This document shows, piece after piece, positions 1 to 5,400 of a stretch of 5,400 nt of DNA. Position 1 is the stretch's first letter. Every line of letters starts with the position of its first letter. The DNA is from an uncultured bacterium. GTDB taxonomy: Bacteria; UBP6; UBA1177; JAKLFG01. The notes below the pieces were generated by a model. That model worked only from the letters and a program-made list of their open reading frames with translations, had not been told where the DNA came from and ran no database searches. The stretch is from the NCBI GenBank assembly GCA_938048925.1, contig CALITV010000115.1, positions 1 through 5,400 of the forward strand, in the 5' to 3' direction. The position numbers and the translations under genes are program-made.

Positions 1-12
1 ATGTGTGCCGAT

Positions 13-768
13 TTAGTGCGCGGAGCGGATGAGTTCATACACCTTCTCCGGCGGGTCGTTGAGGTTGTGACGAATGAGGACAAAGCGACTCTTCTGAATA
101 AAATAGGCAACCTGTTCGCTGAGCACCCGTGTCGTGCGCAGACTCCAGTGAGGAAAAAATATTTGTTGCTGTTCTATGAAAAAGCGCCATACCGCGTCTT
201 TGTCGGGGAAAAGGGAGAGCGACGAAGGAGCCGACCACTCTTTTTCGAGAAGAGCGACGAACGAAACCTTTTGAGCAGACAACGGAAAAGGAAAAGTTCC
301 CGTCGCAGTAACCTTTCTCCAGTCACAGAAGGGGGTGCTGAAGACGCACAACCCCGCGGTGTCGGGCTGCACAAGGGAAAGGTCGTCGTTCCCGCATCGG
401 AAAAAGGGGGCAAGTTTGTGTACGAGCGTGCTCTTCCCGCTTCCGCTGACTCCGGTGAGGAGGAAAGAAAAAGCATCGTTCACGAGAAGCGCCGCATGAA
501 AAAGAAAGCCGATCTTCTCTTGGAGAAGGAATGAGACCATACATTTTTTTACCATTTCATTGATGGTCGCCGGATTATCGTGATGACGAACGGGGATTAC
601 GCAGGTTGCGGTCTCTTCTTCGTAGCGATAGCTGAGCGCATCGGGAGAAAACTGCACGCTCAGCGTCGGTGCTGTGCGGGAAGGTCCTTCCGAAGAAAAC
701 GCGGCAAAAAGGGGAGAAATCGCCGTGTCACTTTCGATGAGGAGGGGACCGATGCGGAAAAGAGGCAC
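13..768 (-). CDS. HPr-kinase-like (HprK-related) P-loop kinase, likely RiPP-tailoring
   Basis: This 251-residue protein resembles the C-terminal kinase half of HPr kinase/phosphorylase. With M1 at the GTG 766-768, the Walker A motif TGVSGSGKST lies at residues 105-114 (K112, S113). It is preceded by the LFHAALL strand (H91) usual in this family. A GNDD motif at 126-129 matches the family's Asp-Asp after the helix, and STPFCDW (144-150) matches the conserved TPF segment. Full HPrK is longer, with an N-terminal domain and an E-V/I-RGLG signature; neither is seen, so HPr itself is an unlikely substrate. Related short kinases (HprK-rel A/B, PadeK/ThcoK) sit in peptide-modification loci, and PadeK-type enzymes phosphorylate lasso precursors. 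The protein should be cytosolic. The small peptide gene ends 14 bases upstream, so the peptide is the obvious candidate substrate. The frame is also open up to a GTG at 832-834, but that start would overlap the peptide gene, has no clear ribosome binding site, and adds an Arg-rich stretch unlike the family N-terminus. The fold assignment is firm; the substrate is inferred. Confidence 0.88.
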   Translation of the reverse strand: MPLFRIGPLLIESDTAISPLFAAFSSEGPSRTAPTLSVQFSPDALSYRYEEETATCVIPVRHHDNPATINEMVKKCMVSFLLQEKIGFLFHAALLVNDAFSFLLTGVSGSGKSTLVHKLAPFFRCGNDDLSLVQPDTAGLCVFSTPFCDWRKVTATGTFPFPLSAQKVSFVALLEKEWSAPSSLSLFPDKDAVWRFFIEQQQIFFPHWSLRTTRVLSEQVAYFIQKSRFVLIRHNLNDPPEKVYELIRSAH

Positions 769-776
769 CGAAAGAG

Positions 777-781
777 CACCT
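777..781 (-). promoter_or_regulatory. Ribosome binding site of the kinase gene
   Basis: AGGTG on the minus strand lies 8 bases before the GTG at 766-768 and directly after the paired stop codons (TAA then TAG, overlapping by one base with this site) of the small peptide gene. It decides in favour of the 768 start over the longer reading from 834 and suggests that translation of the kinase is coupled to that of the peptide. AGGTG is one mismatch from AGGAG, so it should be a moderate site. Confidence 0.55.
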
Positions 782-782
782 A

Positions 783-905
783 TTATACCGGTTGTTCTCC
801 GGGACCATCGCACTCGAACTCGCCGGTCGTGCACCCTTGGGAAGGACCGTAGAGGGAGAGTCTAAAGGAACTCTCTTCGAGTATGACAGGTTTTTGATAG
901 GTCAT
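783..905 (-). CDS. Small peptide, candidate lasso-type RiPP precursor
   Basis: This 40-codon frame runs from ATG (903-905) to TAA (783-785), followed at once by an in-frame TAG. It is preceded by AGGAG with 6-base spacing. The N-terminus reads MTYQKPVILEESSFR. Y3, P6, I8, S12 and F14 have the spacing of the lasso leader pattern YxxPxLxxxGxF, with Ile for Leu and Ser for Gly. The tail from G24 reads GCTTGEFECDGPGEQPV and is rich in Gly, Cys (25, 32) and acidic residues, as expected for a modified core. If G24 is core residue 1, E31 is residue 8, which would allow an eight-residue macrolactam, and S22 takes the usual -2 Thr place. The leader would then be several residues longer than usual. There is no signal peptide or membrane segment, and the net charge is about -4. 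The gene lies between the large repeat protein (9-base gap) and an HPrK-like kinase (14-base gap). It could instead be the precursor of another RRE-dependent RiPP class. The gene call rests on the ribosome binding site, leader motif and neighbour; the class is inferred. Confidence 0.75.
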   Translation of the reverse strand: MTYQKPVILEESSFRLSLYGPSQGCTTGEFECDGPGEQPV

Positions 906-911
906 CTCTCA

Positions 912-916
912 CTCCT
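912..916 (-). promoter_or_regulatory. Strong Shine-Dalgarno of the small peptide gene
   Basis: The minus strand reads TAGGAGTGAGAGATG from 917 to 903. AGGAG is the consensus anti-16S sequence, with a 6-base spacer to the ATG. Its first two bases belong to the TAG stop codon of the large repeat protein gene, so ribosomes finishing that gene end directly on this site. It is the best ribosome binding site seen in the window and the main reason for calling such a short gene. Confidence 0.75.
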
Positions 917-3900
917 ATGGCTTACGGTAAAATACGCAGTCGCCTTTTCCGCTGGTCCGGTCACAAACGAAGAGTCCGTTCTCGACAACCGCCACGCTGG
1001 CCGACGCGGAGGCAATAGGCTTCTGAATGTATACCGAAGGATGCGCGGTCAACAGGTGGGCGGTTCCGCTCAATAGGTATTGGGCATAGGCGCCGGTGAG
1101 GAAGATATCTTCCTTCCCGTCGCCATCGAGGTCGCGCATCTGGCCGGTGCAGTTGCTGGCAAGGGTCCCATTGGTGCCCTCGTTGCCCAGCAGTTCGGTA
1201 AGAATGGCGCTGTGGGTTATCTTGTTGACCCCTTCGGTCCACGATGAAGGAATCGTAAGGCCGCCAGCCCCTCCCCAGTAGAAATAGAGAACATCCACCG
1301 CAACGATACCGAGATCGTCATAGGTGTCTCCCGAAATGTTGCCGGAAAACGACTTGCGCACTGCATTGTTGCCGAATACCGTGAAGTTATAGGTTACGGT
1401 GCCGCCGACCGGGGAGGTGCTGCCGTAGAAGACCGCAATCTTCGTGGGGGAGTCGCGGGTTCCGGCAATAAAGTCGCCAGAGGCGTCGCCGTTGAGGTTG
1501 CCCGCCTTGCGGATGCCGGAACCGAAACGGTCGCCGGCTGCTGCGCCGATATAGGTCACATCACTGACGGCAAGATCGGTTGCGTTGGTGCTGCCGAAGA
1601 AGATATCCACCTTACCGGTGTTGCTGTTATAGGTGTTCTGTCCGACGGCGAAATCCTCGATCCCGTCGCCGTTGAAATCGCCGACCGCCTCGATCTCGCT
1701 GATGGCGTCTGATGTCGTTATCTTGCTGCCGGTGCGCGTCGTGGTGATGCCAGTTGCGGTGCCGGCAAAGAGATGAATCTCGTTTGGCGCCGCATAGACG
1801 AGCACATCTTTGAATCCATCACCGTTAAAGTCGCCGCCGTTGGAAACATAGAGCCCGAAATTGGTGCCAGCGTCGGCCGGTTTTATCAGTTCGACCACCG
1901 ATGGGATACCGGTGCCGGTATTGCTGAGGAAAACCGAGACCTTCTGGAGGCGCACATCGCTGAAGATCATGTCGGTACTCCCATCGCCGTTGAGGTCGCC
2001 GATGTATTTCATCTGTCCGGGGTGAGTCTGACCGTCGTTGGCCGGCGCTATGAGTTCGGTTGGTATCAACTCGAGGACTCCCTTGTCCACGACATTACTA
2101 GACAAGAGCGGTGAGAAGTTTGTTGCAAGTATCGTGCCATCCTGCGCGTAGATGCCGTCGCTCGCGCGTACCGCAAAACAGTAAGGATCGCCGTTCCGGT
2201 GGATGTCGGCCGTCACCGTGTTGGCGGCGTTTGCGCGTTTTTTCAAGTAAAACCGGTAACTCTGCGCCTCGCCTGCCGCCTTTGGCTCGACGAAGCCCTC
2301 GCTGTTGAGTGACGGATCGGCTACCGCGTAGTCGGTAAGCGGGATCACCGCCACATCGGTGTCGAAGGTGCTTTCGCTGTCGTCGAGCGAACAGGCCCCG
2401 CCATACGCCTCATATTTTACCTGATATTCATAGGGGCGGTTCTGGAACGCTCCTCCGTATGCCGAATTGTTCCCACTCACCGCATTCCACTGCACCAAGG
2501 CCTCGCCGCGCGCCGCGTCGGTCGCCACGACCGGCGTTATCGCCTCGGGTCGTTCGAGGTTGACATGGATCCAGATCGTTCGTTCGAAGGTGTTCCCCGA
2601 CGGCTGCTCAATGACAGTTACTTTCATCTCGATGTCGGTCTGGCCGCCGATGACGCTGTCTTCGAACGAGAGGTCGGTGAATTCGGCAACCATCTCGCCG
2701 CTCTTCTCGGCTATCGTTACGGTGGTAGAGCCACCAATTGCACCGACAGGGCTTACGGCGGTCAGTGTTACCGTGCCGTGGGTCGAGTAACCGGAAACTG
2801 CCTCGATACCGCCAAAGACGAAAATGAGACGATGGGGAGAACCCTCGTTGAGTTCGAGGGTGCCGGTAGTGTCGTGGTCGGTATCGTCGTCGAAGCCGTA
2901 GCCGATTTCCCAGATGTCGGTGCCGTGAACATAAGGCGCCGGATTCAGGTCGGCAGGGTCGAGCGTCGGTTTGGTGATGTCGGCGCGCACATAGTAGGTG
3001 TCGGTCGCCGGCATGACGCCGTTGTGGACGGTGAGGGTGAGTGTGTTCTCGACACCGCCGGTGGTGAGCGTCACCGCGGCGAAATCGGCGCGGCCATCGG
3101 TGACGACTACGGGGCCGTAGGTGGTGGAACTGTTGACCAACAGCGTAGCAGTGCCGCCGTTGGGCGCATCGGTGCGGACATAGAGGTCGTAGGTGCCCGT
3201 CCCGTCATCGGCATTGAGCCATGTCGGGCTTGCTTGTTTCCCGTTTATCAGTTTGTCGTTGGCCGCGAGGTAGAGCGAAGAGCAGGCCACAGTGGTTTCT
3301 ACCTCGACATCAACCGTTCCCGATTCGAACACATTGAGGTGATCGTCGGTGACGGTGACCATGAGCCGCCAGAAGCCGTCACCGAGCCGGAGGTAGGAAC
3401 CGTCGTTCGGGAAGGTCTGATTGTCGCCGTCGGCCGTTGCGGTAAAGCCATTCCATATCTTGCGGGCCCGTGCCGCATCCTCGACACCGCCGATGGCCGT
3501 TATCGGAATCGCGGTGATATCTATCGTCGAGGCGGTACCGGTCGGTGTGGCGAGTTTGGTGAGATCGAGTTTGAGGGTGAACTGGACGCCGCTCGAAGAG
3601 GGATCCTCGTCTTTCGTGTCGTCGAGCACGAGGGCTGGGGTTGGATAGGCGATCACCGCTTGCGGTACAATGGGATCGACCTCGTAGAGACGGCTCGCGA
3701 CACGGGTGTTACCGTAAGCGTCCTGCACCGTTACCTCGAATTTATGCCGATTGTAGGCGAGCGGCGCGAACGGATCGCTCGATGCATCGAGATCGATGGT
3801 TATCTCCGTGCCGTTTATCGCCATCTCGGCCGCAAGGTAGGTATAAACGCCGAGTTCGTCGAAGTCTTGATAATCATAAACAAAGTGCTTCACCACGGGG

Positions 3901-5400
3901 GCAGCGCCGTTCCAGTCGCCGGTGATTTTGAACTTGAGTTGCTGGCCGGTGAGTTTGTCGAACCCGTTGACGATGCCGTCGCGGGCGGTGAGCCAGAGTG
4001 CGTGTCCCGGCGTCGCGCCGGTCGGCCCTTGGAAAAGGACGGCAGGCGGCATGGTGTCTACCGCAACAACTGCCCCCGCCTCGTCGGAAAGGTTGCCGTT
4101 ACAGTCGGTGAGTGTCGCCGCGAGACTATTAAGCCCCTCCGGGAGGGTGATACTGGTAAAGGTGGCGGTTTTGTCCCCGGCAACCGTTGCGGTGTAAAGT
4201 GTGCCGCTCGTTTTGTTGCGGAGTGTTACGGTGCGGCCGATGTCTATACCGTCCTGTATGACGACGACGATCGTTGCCTGCATACCGTTGGCGATGATGC
4301 CGTCGAGATCTTCGGCGGCGACGAGGGTGTTGTCGTGATTCGCGTCGTTGACGATGGTAAACGAGGTGACGACCGGCTTGTTGCGGTCAACCGTGAAGTT
4401 CCGCTGGGTCGCCGGCAGGGTGGTCAGGTTGTCGGTGTAGCGGTCAATGTCGTCAACACCGTCGTGCACCTTCGCGTAGAGTTTGTAAGAGCCGCACTTG
4501 TCGGGAAGGTCGAACGGTATCGCGATATCCTCGGTGGCGTTACACAGCGAACCGGCGGTTGACTTCTCGGCTATCTTCTCGTTCGTGTCGGCGTCCCAGA
4601 TTTCGACCGTTTCTCCCGGTTCGAGATTCCGAGTCCGGAAAATGAATGTTGGCACCGGCGATCCCGCTTTGTAGGTGGTGCCATCCGGCGGGAGGTACCA
4701 CCGGAAGGTCGGGTCGGTGGTGTTCAGCGTTATCGTGGTCGAAGCGTTATCGTTGTTACCGACGGCGTCGGTTGCGGTGACGGTGAGCGTGTAGGTGCCG
4801 TCTCCGGCATCGAGCGTGTAATCGTAGGAATTGGTACAGTCGTTTTCTTCTGAACCGCCGCCCGGTTTGTCGAAACGGCAGGTTATCGTCGTTGCTCCGG
4901 TGACGGTGAAGGTGAAGGCGCCGTTCGTCCGACGGGTGCACGGGGCGGCCGGATCAATGACGATCATCGGTGGTGTGGTGTCCACCGTGATGGTGAATGA
5001 TCCGCTCGCCGACCAGTTGCCGGCGGCGTCTCGTGCCTGCACGAAAAGGGTGTGGTCGCCCTCGCCGAGCGGCGCGCCGGGGGTGTAGGTAGTCTCGGTC
5101 GTGGAGGCCCAGTTGGCGCCGTCCACGAAGGAGTAGCGGTATTCGACGGCGTCGAGTATCGCGTTCCATGTCCATGTCGGTGTCGTGTCGTTCGTCGGCG
5201 TGTCGCCGGTGACGACCGGCGCATCGGGGGCGGTGAGGTCAACGGTTATCGTGAACGATCCGCTCGCCGACCAGTTGCCGGCGGCATCGCGCGCCTGCAC
5301 GAAGAGGGCGTAATCGCCCTCGCCGAGCGGCGCGTCGGGGGTGTAGGCGGTGTCGGTCGTCGTGGTCCAGTTCGTCTCGTCGAAACTCCAGCGGTATTCG
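915..5400 (-). CDS. Giant Ig-like / FnIII-like / FG-GAP repeat protein, 5' end missing
   Basis: The frame is open without a stop from the right edge to TAG at 915-917, giving 1494 residues; the true start and any export signal lie outside the window. The GTG at 5298-5300 is inside a repeat and is not the start. Counting from the first complete codon (5397-5399): residues 1 to about 945 are a chain of bacterial Ig-like domains, several opening with (T)TPP/TAPDAPV-type linkers and containing DAAGNWS or DAVGN strands. About 946-1104 looks fibronectin-III-like (VQWNAV, YEYQVKYEAY, YCFAVRASDG). From about 1125 to the end are six FG-GAP units with DLNGDGSTD, DFNGDGFKD, DFNGDGIED, NLNGDASGD, NISGDTYDD and DLDGDGKED. 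Such propellers bind calcium and commonly mediate adhesion or ligand binding outside the cell. Twelve cysteines suggest disulphides. No LPXTG, PEP-CTERM, MYXO-CTERM or type IX sorting tail is seen; the protein ends in CVFYRKP. The architecture is certain; the role (surface adhesin or secreted matrix protein) is inferred. Confidence 0.95.
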   Translation of the reverse strand, partial: EYRWSFDETNWTTTTDTAYTPDAPLGEGDYALFVQARDAAGNWSASGSFTITVDLTAPDAPVVTGDTPTNDTTPTWTWNAILDAVEYRYSFVDGANWASTTETTYTPGAPLGEGDHTLFVQARDAAGNWSASGSFTITVDTTPPMIVIDPAAPCTRRTNGAFTFTVTGATTITCRFDKPGGGSEENDCTNSYDYTLDAGDGTYTLTVTATDAVGNNDNASTTITLNTTDPTFRWYLPPDGTTYKAGSPVPTFIFRTRNLEPGETVEIWDADTNEKIAEKSTAGSLCNATEDIAIPFDLPDKCGSYKLYAKVHDGVDDIDRYTDNLTTLPATQRNFTVDRNKPVVTSFTIVNDANHDNTLVAAEDLDGIIANGMQATIVVVIQDGIDIGRTVTLRNKTSGTLYTATVAGDKTATFTSITLPEGLNSLAATLTDCNGNLSDEAGAVVAVDTMPPAVLFQGPTGATPGHALWLTARDGIVNGFDKLTGQQLKFKITGDWNGAAPVVKHFVYDYQDFDELGVYTYLAAEMAINGTEITIDLDASSDPFAPLAYNRHKFEVTVQDAYGNTRVASRLYEVDPIVPQAVIAYPTPALVLDDTKDEDPSSSGVQFTLKLDLTKLATPTGTASTIDITAIPITAIGGVEDAARARKIWNGFTATADGDNQTFPNDGSYLRLGDGFWRLMVTVTDDHLNVFESGTVDVEVETTVACSSLYLAANDKLINGKQASPTWLNADDGTGTYDLYVRTDAPNGGTATLLVNSSTTYGPVVVTDGRADFAAVTLTTGGVENTLTLTVHNGVMPATDTYYVRADITKPTLDPADLNPAPYVHGTDIWEIGYGFDDDTDHDTTGTLELNEGSPHRLIFVFGGIEAVSGYSTHGTVTLTAVSPVGAIGGSTTVTIAEKSGEMVAEFTDLSFEDSVIGGQTDIEMKVTVIEQPSGNTFERTIWIHVNLERPEAITPVVATDAARGEALVQWNAVSGNNSAYGGAFQNRPYEYQVKYEAYGGACSLDDSESTFDTDVAVIPLTDYAVADPSLNSEGFVEPKAAGEAQSYRFYLKKRANAANTVTADIHRNGDPYCFAVRASDGIYAQDGTILATNFSPLLSSNVVDKGVLELIPTELIAPANDGQTHPGQMKYIGDLNGDGSTDMIFSDVRLQKVSVFLSNTGTGIPSVVELIKPADAGTNFGLYVSNGGDFNGDGFKDVLVYAAPNEIHLFAGTATGITTTRTGSKITTSDAISEIEAVGDFNGDGIEDFAVGQNTYNSNTGKVDIFFGSTNATDLAVSDVTYIGAAAGDRFGSGIRKAGNLNGDASGDFIAGTRDSPTKIAVFYGSTSPVGGTVTYNFTVFGNNAVRKSFSGNISGDTYDDLGIVAVDVLYFYWGGAGGLTIPSSWTEGVNKITHSAILTELLGNEGTNGTLASNCTGQMRDLDGDGKEDIFLTGAYAQYLLSGTAHLLTAHPSVYIQKPIASASASVAVVENGLFVCDRTSGKGDCVFYRKP
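918..2030 (-). other. FG-GAP (integrin-alpha-type) beta-propeller region
   Basis: Six calcium-loop motifs lie on the minus strand at 1971-1997, 1806-1832, 1653-1679, 1473-1499, 1314-1340 and 1107-1133, spaced 51-69 codons apart, which is the size of one propeller blade. Motifs 1-3 and 6 keep the full D-x-N/D-G-D-G-x-x-D ligand set. Motif 4 (NLNGDASGD) and motif 5 (NISGDTYDD) have lost the second Gly and one or more preferred ligands. About 60 residues follow motif 6, including a Cys pair (CDRTSGKGDC), and these may complete the last blade or supply a closing strand. Confidence 0.88.
2090..2563 (-). other. Fibronectin-III-like segment between Ig array and propeller
   Basis: The encoded segment begins with ERPEAITPVVATDA, followed by ALVQWNAV and YEYQVKYEAY, and finishes with PYCFAVRASDGIYAQDG and a SSNVV end. 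A Trp in the first sheet, a Tyr-rich C strand and an 'AVRA' F strand are FnIII-like. The segment has about 155 codons, longer than a typical 90-100-residue FnIII domain, because of an insertion rich in acidic residues. Domain borders are approximate. Confidence 0.55.
4980..5145 (-). repeat. Ig-like repeat, copy 2 of a near-identical tandem pair
   Basis: This segment of the large gene encodes the second copy of the Ig-like repeat, from YRYSF through APLGEGDHTLFVQARDAAG to SGSFTITVD. It matches the copy at 5238-5400 with an offset of 258 bases (86 codons), which becomes 255 at the far end because of a one-codon length difference (YRYSFVDGANW against YRWSFDETNW). The stretch encoding the LFVQARDAAGNWSASGSF strand is most alike. 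Confidence 0.85.
5238..5400 (-). repeat. Ig-like repeat, copy 1 of the tandem pair, cut by the window edge
   Basis: This copy is truncated by the right edge. It encodes YRWSFDETNWTTTTDTAY, then PDAPLGEGDYALFV, then QARDAAGNWSASGSF and TITVD. It matches 4980-5145 closely at both protein and DNA level, so the pair looks like a recent duplication or a gene-converted array. More copies may follow to the right. Confidence 0.85.

Noticed and set aside
1..534. A 177-codon plus-strand frame open from the left edge
   Set aside because: It lies opposite the kinase, is highly Lys/Arg/Glu-rich and has no motif; the minus frame has an intact Walker A and family motifs.
782..787. TATAAT on the minus strand, a perfect -10 hexamer
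   Set aside because: No TTGACA-like hexamer is found 16-18 bases upstream, and a start from here would leave almost no leader before the kinase ribosome binding site. It overlaps the end of the peptide gene (GTA TAA TAG) and is explained by coding sequence plus stop codons.
856..875. Possible rho-independent terminator between the large gene and the kinase
   Set aside because: The stem is only 6 bp, is not GC-rich, is followed by no T-run on the minus strand, and lies inside the small peptide gene.
580..1076. Plus-strand frames of 63-94 codons across the gene junction
   Set aside because: They have low-complexity basic composition and overlap three better supported minus-strand genes.
2565..4562. 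A 665-codon open frame on the plus strand opposite the Ig-like domains
   Set aside because: It is a mirror of the codon pattern of the large minus-strand gene. It is rich in Arg, Gly, Val and Glu with no recognisable domain, while the minus frame has clear Ig-like architecture.
5298..5300. GTG as start codon of the large protein
   Set aside because: It is the Val of an LFVQARD strand inside an Ig repeat; the frame continues upstream without a stop to the window edge, encoding the rest of the same repeat.

Overview
The window is bacterial, and all three supported genes lie on the minus strand, so transcription runs from the right edge to the left edge. In order of transcription they are: the 3' part of a very large exported Ig-like/FG-GAP repeat protein (915-5400, its start beyond the right edge); an unlisted 40-codon gene (783-905); and a small HPr-kinase-like P-loop kinase (13-768). 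The gaps are only 9 and 14 bases, with no terminator in between, so the three can form one transcriptional unit. Nothing is long enough to count as a non-coding region. No rRNA, tRNA, CRISPR array or mobile element was seen.

The large gene encodes 1494 residues in this window. They form a chain of bacterial Ig-like domains, then a fibronectin-III-like segment, then at least six FG-GAP (integrin-alpha-type) propeller repeats with DxNGDGxxD calcium loops. This is typical of giant secreted or surface proteins. Its last two N-terminal Ig repeats are near-identical tandem copies, and it contains 12 cysteines, which fits an extracytoplasmic protein.

The most interesting part is the junction at about 770-916. 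The small gene starts with ATG behind a consensus AGGAG that overlaps the stop codon of the large gene. Its product begins with a YxxPxI...SxF pattern matching the spacing of lasso-type RiPP leader peptides, and it ends in a Gly/Cys/Glu-rich tail. The next gene is a kinase with a Walker A motif of the HPrK-like family, the family that contains the known lasso-peptide kinases (PadeK/ThcoK type). I infer the start of a kinase-tailored RiPP (lasso-like) cassette whose other enzymes (RRE/PqqD-like protein, leader peptidase, cyclase) would lie off the left edge. The window itself does not prove this.

The organism cannot be named. Hand-counted lines in the large gene are 63-65% GC, whereas lines in the kinase gene are 43-48% GC. 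A multi-domain Ig/FG-GAP protein with calcium loops next to a RiPP-like locus suggests an environmental, probably Gram-negative bacterium, but this is a weak inference.
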